Part shown: positions 1 through 10,226 of the stretch, piece by piece | Layout of the letters: every line of letters begins with the position of its first letter | Position numbering within the stretch: the stretch's first letter is position 1 | Assembly (NCBI GenBank): GCA_020853815.1 | Contig: JADYYE010000101.1 | Coordinates: 1 to 63,903 of the forward strand | DNA length: 63,903 bases | Source of the DNA: Phycisphaerales bacterium | GTDB taxonomy: Bacteria; Planctomycetota; Phycisphaerae; Phycisphaerales; UBA1924 | Reading direction: 5' to 3' | The notes under the pieces: model-generated | What the model was told of the DNA's origin: nothing | Databases searched by the model: none | The model's input: the letters and a program-made list of their open reading frames with translations, nothing else | Program-made: the position numbers and the translations under genes

Positions 1-555
1 ATGTCCGTCGAAGACGTCTTCTCGATCAAGGGCCGCGGCACCGTCGCCACCGGTCGTATCGAGCGCGGCATGGTGAAGGTCGGCGACACCGTCGAGATCG
101 TCGGCCTCCGCTCGGAGAAGAAGTCGACCGTCGTCACCGGCGTCGAGATGTTCAATAAGACGCTCGACAGCGGCATGGCCGGCGACAACGTCGGCGCCCT
201 GCTCCGCGGCGTTGAAAAGGACGACATCGAGCGCGGCCAGGTGCTCTGCAAGCCCAACTCGATCCAGCCCCACACCAAGTTCAAGGGCCAGGTCTACGTC
301 CTTACCAAGGAAGAGGGCGGGCGTCACACCCCGTTCTTCTCCGGCTACCGCCCCCAGTTCTACTTCCGCACCACCGACGTGACCGGCTCGTGCAAGCTGC
401 TCGGCGGCGCCGAGATGTGCATGCCCGGCGACAACGTCGAGATGGAAATCGACCTCATCGACAAGCCCGTCGCCATGGAAAAGGGCGTTCGCTTCGCCGT
501 CCGCGAGGGTGGCAAGACGATCGGCTCCGGCACCGTGACCGAGATCATCGCCTAA
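1..555 (+). CDS. tuf: Elongation factor Tu, 5'-truncated by the window edge
   Basis: C-terminal 184 residues of EF-Tu, the GTPase that delivers aminoacyl-tRNA to the ribosome. The window opens at the start of domain 2 ([17 protein letters not shown], compare the usual PIEDVFSISGRGTVVTG) and runs through domain 3, including the conserved [20 protein letters not shown] segment and a standard end ([10 protein letters not shown]). The first codon here is an internal Met, not the gene start; about 210 residues including the GTPase domain lie upstream. First gene of a tuf-rpmG-tRNA-Trp-secE-nusG cluster on one strand. Identification is certain. Confidence 0.97.
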   Translation: MSVEDVFSIKGRGTVATGRIERGMVKVGDTVEIVGLRSEKKSTVVTGVEMFNKTLDSGMAGDNVGALLRGVEKDDIERGQVLCKPNSIQPHTKFKGQVYVLTKEEGGRHTPFFSGYRPQFYFRTTDVTGSCKLLGGAEMCMPGDNVEMEIDLIDKPVAMEKGVRFAVREGGKTIGSGTVTEIIA

Positions 556-704
556 TCGACCCACGCCGGTCGGGGGGACACCCTCGGCCGGACTTTTCAG
601 CGCCCTCCCGTTGCGTCGGGGAGCGGCCAAAATCCCGGCCAGGAACAGCGCGACGGGGCTTCCGTCCCTCGCGCCGTCGCTTGACCGGCCTAGACTTGAG
701 CCGT

Positions 705-736
705 CCGTCCGAGTGCCCAAAGGGGCGCTCGGACGG
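705..736 (+). terminator. Strong hairpin in the tuf-rpmG spacer (terminator or attenuator)
   Basis: Within the 361-bp gap between tuf and rpmG a 14-bp stem (705-718 with 723-736, one G-T wobble) closes an AAAG tetraloop. No T-run follows, so it may be an attenuator, an RNA-processing/stability structure or a Rho-independent terminator lacking the usual tail. The rest of the gap shows no gene. Confidence 0.45.
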
Positions 737-916
737 CGTTGTCTGAAGGGACCCGCCGATGTTTGGCGGCACGCCCGACAGGCCACGGCGATCGACGGGG
801 ACCGTCGTCGCACACTCCCGGGCACGGACCGCCCGACCAGTGGAATTCACGCGCGGCCAGCCGCGCCTCGCACCGCCTTGGGCGAACCCCAAGGCCCTGA
901 AAATCGAAGTGACCCT

Positions 917-1099
917 ATGGCGAAGAAGAAAGCAGCGGCCCGCGAGTACCTCTGGCTCCAGTGTACGGAGACCGGCGATCTCAATTACCGCACCGAAGTC
1001 AACACCAAGGGCGGCATGCCCGAAGGCCTCAAGGAAGGCCTGAAGAAGTACTCGCCCCGCCTGCGTCGTCACACCCTCCACAAAGTCAAGCGGAAGTAA
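917..1099 (+). CDS. rpmG: 50S ribosomal protein L33
   Basis: A 60-residue basic protein with the L33 pattern: CTETGDLNYRTEVN in the middle and LKKYSPRLRRHTLHKVKRK at the end (family: ELKKYCPRLRRHTLHRE). It is a component of the large ribosomal subunit. Only one Cys is present, so the CxxC zinc-knuckle pairs of the zinc-binding L33 form are missing; this is a zinc-independent version. It lies 38 bp upstream of tRNA-Trp, in the usual rpmG-secE-nusG neighbourhood. The start ATG is the first in frame after a stretch with no L33 similarity. It is too short to show as a separate long frame. Confidence 0.93.
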   Translation: MAKKKAAAREYLWLQCTETGDLNYRTEVNTKGGMPEGLKEGLKKYSPRLRRHTLHKVKRK

Positions 1100-1136
1100 A
1101 CCAGTGCCGGAACACGGCTCATCCAATCCGTCCGAT

Positions 1137-1209
<73 letters not shown>

Positions 1210-1262
1210 TTCCCGACTCCGACCAGGGCGGCGGCGGCTCCGCGCCCCACACGCCCGGCGGC

Positions 1263-1940
1263 ATGGGCGTCTATCGCCCCGGCCAGGGCTATTGGGTCCG
1301 CGTCCTGACCGCGTGCGTCGCGGGCCTGCTGTTCCTGGTCACCGCCGCCTGGACCGCCGCTCAGGTGAAGGCCATCCCGATCCCCATGCAGTCGTGGGTG
1401 TTGTCGCTCAAGGGCGTCGGCGAGGCACCCGCCGCCACGGGCACGGTCGACCTCATGGACGAGAGCCCGGGCACCGGTCCCTTGGCGGTTCGCATCGGGT
1501 CCGCCACCATCGTGTCTTACGCGAAGGCCGGCGAAAACCTCGGCAATCTCACCATCAAAGAGCCGCAGATGGTGAGCAACCACGAGCCCGCGGACGTGGG
1601 TGGTCAGGCGGTCGTGGTCGGCGGCAAGCGATTCACGGTCGCCACCGCCGTCGGCGTCCCGCTCTTCAACATCCTGTACCTTCAGGCCGGCGTCGCCGCC
1701 GTCATCCTCATCATCGGCGTCGCCCTGATCTATACCTTCGTCGGCGTGAGGCCCAAGAGCTCCGAGTTTCTGATCGCGACCGACGGCGAGATGAAGAAGG
1801 TCCACTGGTCGACCAAGCGAGAAGTCTTCGGCTCGACCTGGGTGGTCATCGCCGCCTGCTTCCTGATCGCCGGGCTCCTCTGGGTCTTCGACTTCGGCTT
1901 CGTCACGGTCTTCCAGAGCATCAAGCTCCTGCACAAGTAG
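1263..1940 (+). CDS. secE: Preprotein translocase subunit SecE, enlarged form
   Basis: Small gamma subunit of the SecYEG channel, here 225 residues rather than the 60-130 usual in bacteria. The diagnostic SecE segment is at residues 176-190 (EMKKVHWSTKREVFG) followed by the membrane anchor at about 193-216. Upstream are two extra hydrophobic segments (about 12-31 and 137-160) separated by a ~100-residue loop containing several beta-like stretches. The start is the ATG after the tRNA; the open frame continues upstream only because it crosses the tRNA gene, which is not coding. It precedes nusG by 90 bp. The SecE identity is sure; the function of the added domain is unknown. Confidence 0.92.
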   Translation: MGVYRPGQGYWVRVLTACVAGLLFLVTAAWTAAQVKAIPIPMQSWVLSLKGVGEAPAATGTVDLMDESPGTGPLAVRIGSATIVSYAKAGENLGNLTIKEPQMVSNHEPADVGGQAVVVGGKRFTVATAVGVPLFNILYLQAGVAAVILIIGVALIYTFVGVRPKSSEFLIATDGEMKKVHWSTKREVFGSTWVVIAACFLIAGLLWVFDFGFVTVFQSIKLLHK

Positions 1941-2030
1941 CCCGCCCGGCGTGCATGAGCCATCCCGATTCGTGCGTTCGCTTCACCAACGCCACTCGCC
2001 GCATTCGCGCGGCCGGCGGAGAACTTGGAC

Positions 2031-2645
2031 ATGACCGACACCGCCCATCGTGAAGGACTCCTCGACGCCGACGGCCCGCTGCGCCAGGAGGGCATGAACT
2101 GGTTCGTGCTCCGCGTCGCGTCGAACAAGGAATCGAGCGTCCGCGAGACCCTGCTCCGCAAGGTCCAGATCGAGAACATGGCCCACCTGGTCGGACGCAT
2201 CCTCGTCCCCACCGAGAAAACCAAGACCATCAAGGCCGGCAAGACCAAGATCACCGAGACCAAGCTCTACCCCGGCTATGTCTTCGTCGAAATGAAGCTC
2301 GAGCCCGACGGACGCATCCCCCAGGATGTCTTCTTCCTCATCAAGGAGACGACCGGCGTGGGCGATTTCGTCGGCACCGCGGGGCGCCCCACCGCGATGA
2401 AAGAGCACGAGATCGAGAAGATGCTCGTCGACAGCCGCAAGCCCGAGGACCAGCCCTCCGTGCGCATGGTTTTCGAGAAGGGCGAGCACGTCACGATCAA
2501 GGAAGGCCCGTTCCAGGGTTACGAGGGCACGGTCGACGAACTGCTCCCCGACAAGGGCCTGGTCCGCGTGCTGGTTACGATCTTCGGGCGCCAGGCCCCG
2601 ATCGAGCTCGAGGAGTGGCAGATCGGCAAGTCCGAGGGCGTGTAA
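2031..2645 (+). CDS. nusG: Transcription termination/antitermination protein NusG
   Basis: 204-residue NusG, which binds RNA polymerase and links it to the ribosome or Rho. The NGN domain begins at MNWFVLRVASNKE and contains LYPGYVFVEMKL. The C-terminal KOW domain carries the FEKGEHVTIKEGPFQGYEG motif and ends with a PIELE sequence. A TTG lies two codons upstream in frame, but the ATG at 2031 is preferred because GGCGGAGA sits at normal spacing before it. Last gene of the cluster; in many bacteria rplK-rplA-rplJ-rplL would follow, but here the next gene (dnaK) is on the other strand. Confidence 0.95.
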   Translation: MTDTAHREGLLDADGPLRQEGMNWFVLRVASNKESSVRETLLRKVQIENMAHLVGRILVPTEKTKTIKAGKTKITETKLYPGYVFVEMKLEPDGRIPQDVFFLIKETTGVGDFVGTAGRPTAMKEHEIEKMLVDSRKPEDQPSVRMVFEKGEHVTIKEGPFQGYEGTVDELLPDKGLVRVLVTIFGRQAPIELEEWQIGKSEGV

Positions 2646-2736
2646 GGCCGACCGCCTCGAAAGCAGACATCGATGGCCGCGGGGTCGTCGCGCCGTCTCG
2701 CCGCATCCTGGCGTCGTGAAATGATGGCGAAAGAGA

Positions 2737-2765
2737 AAAGCCCGCGGCCCAGGTCCGTGGGCTTT
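2737..2765. terminator. Bidirectional intrinsic terminator between nusG and dnaK
   Basis: 11-bp stem AAAGCCCGCGG / CCGTGGGCTTT (one wobble) with a 7-nt loop. On the minus strand it is followed by TTTTCTCTTT, so it fits dnaK best; on the plus strand it lies about 90 bp after nusG. Confidence 0.7.
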
Positions 2766-2934
2766 GGTGGTTCAGTCAACTCGGGGAATCGAAGCCCGCG
2801 GCTGGCCTCCGGCGAAGCATGAACTCGCCGGCCTTGGCCTCTTCCGCGGCTTCGTGTCTCTTCGCCGGCGCCTGATTCGGATTTCGGTTGAAACCCGCAT
2901 TCCGCCGCGAAGAACTCTTCGCGATCCACCCCGC

Positions 2935-4905
<1,971 letters not shown>

Positions 4906-5168
4906 GATGACTTCCCTATGGCGTTCGCCATCCACCGATGGATGAACGAACGTCATTCAGAAGTGCAACCGGAGTGCCAAGGGCGGCGGGCGGGATCAAC
5001 GGCGTCGCGCCCGCGCCGGTTCATTCCCGCCCGCCCGGGACGGATTCCATTTGGGGCCGCCAAACCATTTGGGGCGTCATCCGCGGCGTTCGAATCGGTA
5101 AACCTGCCGAATTGGCAGGCGACACTTCCGCCAGGTCATCGGCCGTGACAGGCCACATATCATCCGTC

Positions 5169-5402
5169 ATGGCTGGAGCGATCCTGCTGCGGCTTGAACC
5201 CAGGCTCGACGGCGTGGTCGTCGTCAAAGCCCCGGACTCCCACTCCCGATATCTCGGACGCCGATTCCCGTGGACGCGGGTGAGGCTGCATGAGTGGCTC
5301 ATCTACGTCGTTGATGAAGACGGCGAACCGCTGCGATCCGACGATTCGCCACCTCGAAAGATCAAGTGCCGCTGGATTCGCGAGTCATACGGATTCCATG
5401 AA
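5169..5402 (+). pseudogene. Possible truncated gene cut by the IS630 remnant
   Basis: In the 497-bp gap after dnaK, a plus-strand frame from an ATG at 5169 (MAGAILLRLEPRLDG...) has coding-like composition (RFPWTRVRLHEWLIYVVDEDGE) but runs straight into the transposase remnant, where it becomes antisense to it. This suggests the 5' end of an unknown gene severed by the insertion. No family was recognised. The remainder of the gap holds only a pair of CCATTTGGGGC-like repeats around 5048-5077. Confidence 0.3.
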
Positions 5403-5781
5403 TTATCCGCGCTCGACCCATTCGGTTCTGCAGATGGATCGGATGGAATCCTGGGTGAGCGAGGCGCAGGCTTCGACGATCTGCCGTTCGATGTGGTCGC
5501 GGTCGGCGAAGGCCTTGTTGCTGAGGCGGGTCTGACGCAGGAAGCGCCACAGGCGTTCGACGGGGTTGAGCTCGGGCGAGTAGGGCGGCAGCGGGAGGAG
5601 CGTCATGTTCGCGGACACGCGGAGGCTCTTGCTGGTGTGGAAGCCCGCGTTGTCCCACACCAGGACGACGTGCACGTTCCGCTCGGCGGCGCGGCGGCCG
5701 AGGTTCTCGAGGAGATCGTTCATCACGGGCGTGTTCATGCGGCGCTCGATGAGGCCGAGCGCCTCGCCGGTCGATGGGTTC
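5403..5781 (-). pseudogene. IS630-family transposase, C-terminal part
   Basis: DDE-superfamily transposase fragment. It contains the second catalytic Asp in VWDNAGFHTSK and the catalytic Glu in YSPELNPVERLW, both hallmarks of the IS630/Tc1-mariner group, and ends with an intact stop. The fragment begins inside NPSTGEALGLIERRMNTP at the 71-bp repeat; upstream of 5781 the sequence changes abruptly to something unrelated. The missing upstream part, containing the first catalytic Asp, is found 1.34 kb away at 7123-7350. Non-functional as it stands. Confidence 0.85.
5711..5781. repeat. 71-bp exact direct repeat, copy 1
   Basis: Identical to 7123-7193. Both copies encode the same ~23 transposase residues (NPSTGEALG...MNDL) on the minus strand and border the 5782-7122 insert. 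Bases immediately outside the repeat differ. Confidence 0.95.
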
Positions 5782-5930
5782 GTGGAGCGGACGATCGCCT
5801 GGCTCCACCAGTTCCGGCGCCTCCGGGTCCGCCACGAACGCCGCGCCGACATCCATCAGGCCTTCCTCTCGCTCGGATGCATCCTCATCTGCTTCAGGAC
5901 GCTCGATCGGCTATTCTGTTAGAGGCTCTT
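5782..5930. other. Junction segment of unknown origin
   Basis: Between the transposase fragment and the AT-richer cargo. The minus strand reads MDVGAAFVADPEAPELVEPG and onward, a string resembling spurious reading frames often annotated beside insertion sequences; it may be the end of a different IS. No intact gene. Confidence 0.3.
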
Positions 5931-5975
5931 ACTCTCAAAGCCGAAGAGTGAATTCGGGAATGGAGACTTGTCGCC

Positions 5976-7028
5976 ATGAATATCACTTGGTTGTGCATGT
6001 TGGCACTAGTCATGGCATTAGGCGTTGGGCGACCTGCCGACTCCGACACTAGGCCTGTCGCCGTTAGTGTCACCGTGCTACGAGATGGCCAGCCATTCGT
6101 CGGGGTACCCATCATCATACGCGCGAAGACCGTTCAAGATGAGTTCTACGGTACAACTGCTGATGGTGGGACTGCGCTGATTCAGGTGCAAGTGCCGGCT
6201 GAGGGAACGTGCGACCTGCAGATCAAGGCAGGTCAACCTCCGCCCGGGCCGACTGAGTCGCTGTCGGCGTTTCGGGCGAGGCGGGAACCTCTTCGGACGA
6301 TGCTGAATGAGTATACGTTTAGGCTCAAGAAAGCGAGTGTAGGGCCGCAAGAAGCCGCTGTGGCTGTCAGTATGGAAGTAACGACCGCCATCTCAACTCG
6401 ATTCGTCTTACAGAGGGCCGGGCAGGCATTTCGTGACCGCAAGGGAGTATCTGGCCCAACGATATCCCGATCGTATTGTATAGAAATCGATGCAGAAAAC
6501 GTTGTGGTGCATTCCATCAAGCCACTGGAGGAAGCCGCCGTCTATGTAAAGTATGGTGAGAACATGGGCACGATCAGGCGGGTGAGCATCGGACCGCGAT
6601 TGGAAGATGTCGATCTGGGTGTTGTGGAAGTGCCGCCGGAAGCCGATCGAATCTGTTCACTCAATGCACAGGTGTCTGGCAGGAGTGGTGTCGAAAAGTG
6701 GTTTGAGTCGTTTCAAGATGGTTTGACACTCGTATCGACGGACGGTTCGCTCATCCTCACCCAAGTGACGGCTCTTGGTGAAGGGCCGTGTCGCATGCTG
6801 GACGGCTCACTCCCGAGATTCCCACCCGGCACTTACTACATTGCGCCTGGTCTTTTCATGGCTAGGACCGCCCAGGTTGCGCTGATCGAACGCGTGGTCG
6901 CGGGAGAGGACCTGAGCGCGAGCGGAATTCCCCGTGTGACACTTGTCGCCAACCAGGAAACGGCGACGACCATTGATCTTGCCCAGGCCGAGGCCGCGAT
7001 ACTTGCCGGCTATCAGAACGGAGAGTGA
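5976..7028 (+). CDS. Secreted protein of unknown function
   Basis: 350 residues. An N-terminal signal peptide (MNITWLCMLALVMALGVGRPA) is followed by a stretch that looks like an immunoglobulin/carboxypeptidase-regulatory-like beta domain (VSVTVLRDGQPFVGVPIII...). No catalytic motif is recognisable. The start ATG has GGAGA ten bases upstream. The gene is visibly less GC-rich and uses more A/T-ending codons than its neighbours, and lies between the two 71-bp repeats, so it probably arrived by transfer. A second signal-peptide-like start (7031) follows within three bases, suggesting it was the first gene of an operon whose downstream part is lost. Confidence 0.75.
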   Translation: MNITWLCMLALVMALGVGRPADSDTRPVAVSVTVLRDGQPFVGVPIIIRAKTVQDEFYGTTADGGTALIQVQVPAEGTCDLQIKAGQPPPGPTESLSAFRARREPLRTMLNEYTFRLKKASVGPQEAAVAVSMEVTTAISTRFVLQRAGQAFRDRKGVSGPTISRSYCIEIDAENVVVHSIKPLEEAAVYVKYGENMGTIRRVSIGPRLEDVDLGVVEVPPEADRICSLNAQVSGRSGVEKWFESFQDGLTLVSTDGSLILTQVTALGEGPCRMLDGSLPRFPPGTYYIAPGLFMARTAQVALIERVVAGEDLSASGIPRVTLVANQETATTIDLAQAEAAILAGYQNGE

Positions 7029-7030
7029 AC

Positions 7031-7075
7031 ATGAATCGCACCGCGTCGCTCCTCGTGGCATGTGGATTGTTTTAG
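7031..7075 (+). pseudogene. Truncated signal-peptide start of a lost downstream gene
   Basis: ATG two bases after the preceding stop reads MNRTASLLVACGLF and then meets a TAG. The sequence looks like the beginning of a signal peptide or lipoprotein signal (LLVAC) whose remainder is missing; transposase sequence begins 47 bp later. Alternatively it is a chance 14-codon frame. Confidence 0.35.
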
Positions 7076-7122
7076 AGCTCGCTTTCGGGCAGATCGTCGT
7101 TTTGCAAGGCGGAAATCAGATT

Positions 7123-7193
7123 GGAGATCGTTCATCACGGGCGTGTTCATGCGGCGCTCGATGAGGCCGAGCGCCTCGCCGGTCGATGGGTTC
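7123..7193. repeat. 71-bp exact direct repeat, copy 2
   Basis: Identical to 5711-5781; see that entry. It is preceded by ATT rather than CGA and followed by ACCGCC rather than GTGGAG, so the identity stops sharply at both ends. Confidence 0.95.
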
Positions 7194-7350
7194 ACCGCCG
7201 CCGCGAGATACAGCCAGTCGTACTCGGTCTGCTTCACCGCGACGGGGCGCGAGCCTTTCTCGGCCCAGACCGTCGTCAGCGTGCCCTGCTGCCCGATGCG
7301 GGCCTCGTCCTCGAACCAGACCGCGACCGCCCGCCCCGCGCCCCGGCCGC
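7123..7350 (-). pseudogene. IS630-family transposase, central part
   Basis: The minus strand reads AVAVWFEDEARIGQQGTLT, then VWAEKGSRPVAVKQTEYDW and NPSTGEALGLIERRMNTP. WFEDEARIGQQG is the block carrying the first catalytic Asp in this family. N-terminal residues are missing beyond about 7350, and the frame leaves transposase similarity at 7123. Joined to the 5403-5781 fragment through the shared 71 bp, it would give one continuous transposase lacking only its N-terminus. Confidence 0.85.
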
Positions 7351-7352
7351 GT

Positions 7353-7358
7353 TACGAT
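7353..7358 (+). promoter_or_regulatory. Leaderless-type -10 box before the kinase
   Basis: TACGAT with 6 nt to the GTG start at 7365 and no Shine-Dalgarno sequence. Same arrangement as several other genes in the window. Confidence 0.5.
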
Positions 7359-7364
7359 TGCCGC

Positions 7365-10226
7365 GTGACCACGCCCCCGAGCCAGACCGGCGATCCGCGC
7401 GACGGCGCGCCCCTCACGCCCCAGGATCGCGACGCCATCCCCACGCGCTCCATCTCATCTGATGCCGAGAACTCCAGCGCCCGATCATCGCACGCGAATC
7501 CGGGCGACTCCAAGGGCCACGCGCCCGTCGCCGCACGCGCGCCAGGTTCCACACCCGGCTCAACGCCCTTCGGCAGCGCCATGAGCCCCCCGCGCGCCTT
7601 CGCCCCCGCCGCCGGCGACATGATCGGCCCCTACCGCATCCTCGAAACGATCGGCGAGGGCGGCTTCGGCATGGTCTATCTCGCCGAGCAGCGCGAGCCC
7701 GTGCGCCGACGCGTCGCGCTCAAGGTCCTGAAGGCCGGCATGGACAGCACCGAAGTCGTCGCTCGCTTCCAGGGCGAGCGCCAGGCCCTGGCGCTCATGG
7801 ACCACCCCAACATCGCCAAAGTCTTCGACGCGGGCATGACGGACCTCGGCCGCCCGTACTTCGTGATGGAGCACGTGCCGGGCGTGCCGCTCACGCACTT
7901 CTGCGACCAGCACCGCATGTCGATCGAGGACCGCCTGCGCCTGTTCGTGGATGTGTGCCGGGCCGTGCAGCACGCGCACCACAAGGGCGTGATCCACCGC
8001 GACCTGAAGCCCTCCAACATCCTGGTCTCGCGCGTCGACGAGAAGCTGGTGCCCAAGGTGATCGACTTCGGCATCGCCAAGGCCGTCACGCAGCGTCTCT
8101 CCGACGCCACGGTCTACACCGCGATCGGGCGGATGATGGGCACGCCCGACTACATGTCGCCCGAACAGGCGGGCACCGGCTCGGAAGACATCGACACGCG
8201 CACCGACATCTACTCGCTGGGCGTCATCCTCTACCAACTCCTCACCGGCTGGCTCCCCTTCGAGGCCAACACGCTGCGCACCGCGGCCTATGAAGAAATC
8301 CAGCGCATCATCCGCGAGGTCGATCCGCCGCGACCCAGCGACCGCCTGTCGCAGATGGGAGCCAAGGGCGAGACCGACACGACCGCCGCTTCGTCGCTCG
8401 ATCACGTTGCCAAGGTCAGGAGCACCGACGCGGGCTCGCTCCGCAAGTCCGTGCGCGGCGAGCTCGACTGGATCACGATGAAGGCGATGGAGAAGGACCG
8501 CGGGCGTCGCTACGACTCCGCCAGCGCGCTGGCGCAGGACGTCGAGCGATTCCTCGCCAACGAACCGGTCACCGCCGGCCCGCCCAGCGCGTCGTACAAG
8601 ATCGGCAAGTTCGTGAAGCGCAACCGCGTCGGGGTCGCGTTCGGCGCGACGGTCGCGCTCCTTCTGGCCGCGGGCGTCGCGGGCACGGGCGTCTTCGCCG
8701 TGCGAGAGAACGCCCGGAAGCGTGAGCTCGAGCAGCGCGAGAAGGACCTCACGCAGGTCACGCAGTTCCAGTCCGCGATGCTGGGCGGGATCGACGCCGA
8801 GCAGGCCGGCAGGAGATTGATCTCGCGTCTTGCGCGCGACATCGAGGAGGCCAGGAAGCAGGCCGCGGACGAAAAGGCGCCGGTCGCCGACGCGATCGGA
8901 GCTCCCAAGGCCGACGCGCCCAAATCTGAATCGCCCAAGGCCGATCCCGACGCCGTCGCGCTCGCCCTCACCAGGGTCAACGGCACCGACGTCGCGCTCG
9001 ACTTCATCGACCAGACCATCCTCGCGCCGGCCTCTACCGCGATCGACCAGCAGTTCAAGGACCAGCCGGTGATCGACTCGATGCTGCGCCAGACGCTGGG
9101 CGAGACCTATGCGCGGCTGGGGCTGCTGGAGAAGTCGCTGCCGTATTTTCAGCGCACGCTCGCCCTGCGCAAGCAGACGCTGGGGCCCGATCATCCCGAG
9201 ACGATCAACGCGATCGGGAATTATGGGTACATCCTGCACGCGCTGGGCAAGCTGGAAGAGGCCGAGCCCTATTACGCCGAAGCGGTCGGGCGGCTTGAGA
9301 AGGTCGCGGGGCTTGATGCGCCCGAGCTGGCGCCGCACCTGAGCAACCTGGCGATGCTCCGCACGGACATGGGAAAGCCGAAGGACGCGATCCCGCTGCA
9401 CGAGCGTGCGCTCGCCATCCAGACCAAGGCCCGCGGGCCGGAGGACCCCGACGCGCTGCTCTTCGAGAACAACCTTGGCGGCGCGCTCGAGGCCATCGGC
9501 GACAACGCCGGCGCCGAAAGGCACTATCGGCATTACCTCGACGCGACTATTGGCGTGCAGGGAGAGGACAACATCGACGCCCTGACGGCGATGAACAACC
9601 TGGCGGGCGTGCTGGAATCACAGGGCAAGATGAAGGAGGCCGAGGAGATGTACCGGCGTTCGCTGGAGCGTCGCAAAAAGCTCCTGGGCACCACGCACCC
9701 CTCGACACTCCTGGCCGTCAACAACCTCGCGTACCTGCTCAACCACACCGAGCGCGCCGCCGAGGCCGTCGAACTCACCGCCGAAGCCATCGCGGCGTCC
9801 AAGGAAGGCCTGGGCGACGAGCACCCGCGCACGCTCACGCTCCACCACAACCACGCCGAGGCGATGCGCCGCAGCGGCCACGCCGCCGACGCGGAAAAGG
9901 AGCTCGCGCACACGCTCGGGGTGCGCACGCGCGTGCTGGGCGAAGGGCACGCCGACACGCTGGCGACGCGGACGAGCTGGGCGCTTGCGCTGCGTGATCT
10001 CGGGCGGATTCGAGAGGCGGCGGGCGAGTTGGAGGCGACCCTGAGCGTCGCGATCGCGAAGCTCGATCCGAGCGTGCCGCTGGTTGGCGCGATCCGCAAC
10101 TCCCTCCGCGAGGTCTACGAGCAGCTCAACAAGGACGAGCCCGATCGCGGCTGGGGAGATCGGGCGCGCGCGCTGGGCACGGGCCAAGGCACGCCAAGCA
10201 GCCCGGCGGCGGGCGGCGGCCAGTGA
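7365..10226 (+). CDS. Ser/Thr protein kinase with C-terminal TPR repeats
   Basis: 953 residues. The kinase domain spans about 87-400: glycine loop IGEGGFGMV at 97-105, catalytic Lys120 in VALK, HRDLKPSN at 211-218 (catalytic Asp213), DFG at 234-236 and MSPEQ in the activation segment. All key residues are present. A transmembrane helix follows at roughly 422-447, so the kinase is cytoplasmic and the C-terminal part probably outside. That part carries repeated kinesin-light-chain-like TPRs (units beginning LGPDHPETINAIGNYG and similar) between about 575 and 910. The GTG start is chosen because the open frame upstream is antisense to the transposase remnant and a TACGAT box precedes it. The stop overlaps the next gene's start by 4 bp. 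A typical planctomycete architecture; the substrate is unknown. Confidence 0.92.
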   Translation: MTTPPSQTGDPRDGAPLTPQDRDAIPTRSISSDAENSSARSSHANPGDSKGHAPVAARAPGSTPGSTPFGSAMSPPRAFAPAAGDMIGPYRILETIGEGGFGMVYLAEQREPVRRRVALKVLKAGMDSTEVVARFQGERQALALMDHPNIAKVFDAGMTDLGRPYFVMEHVPGVPLTHFCDQHRMSIEDRLRLFVDVCRAVQHAHHKGVIHRDLKPSNILVSRVDEKLVPKVIDFGIAKAVTQRLSDATVYTAIGRMMGTPDYMSPEQAGTGSEDIDTRTDIYSLGVILYQLLTGWLPFEANTLRTAAYEEIQRIIREVDPPRPSDRLSQMGAKGETDTTAASSLDHVAKVRSTDAGSLRKSVRGELDWITMKAMEKDRGRRYDSASALAQDVERFLANEPVTAGPPSASYKIGKFVKRNRVGVAFGATVALLLAAGVAGTGVFAVRENARKRELEQREKDLTQVTQFQSAMLGGIDAEQAGRRLISRLARDIEEARKQAADEKAPVADAIGAPKADAPKSESPKADPDAVALALTRVNGTDVALDFIDQTILAPASTAIDQQFKDQPVIDSMLRQTLGETYARLGLLEKSLPYFQRTLALRKQTLGPDHPETINAIGNYGYILHALGKLEEAEPYYAEAVGRLEKVAGLDAPELAPHLSNLAMLRTDMGKPKDAIPLHERALAIQTKARGPEDPDALLFENNLGGALEAIGDNAGAERHYRHYLDATIGVQGEDNIDALTAMNNLAGVLESQGKMKEAEEMYRRSLERRKKLLGTTHPSTLLAVNNLAYLLNHTERAAEAVELTAEAIAASKEGLGDEHPRTLTLHHNHAEAMRRSGHAADAEKELAHTLGVRTRVLGEGHADTLATRTSWALALRDLGRIREAAGELEATLSVAIAKLDPSVPLVGAIRNSLREVYEQLNKDEPDRGWGDRARALGTGQGTPSSPAAGGGQ

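Noticed and set aside
4906..5060. CIRCE/HrcA operator upstream of dnaK
   Set aside because: No TTAGCACTC-N9-GAGTGCTAA-like inverted repeat was found.
5782..5930. Start of a second transposase (MDVGAAFVADPEAPELVEPG...)
   Set aside because: Too short and without catalytic motifs; such strings are often misread frames near insertion sequences. Kept only as a junction note.
7560..9533. Long minus-strand frame across the kinase
   Set aside because: Complement of the kinase and TPR region; no start context and no recognisable domain.
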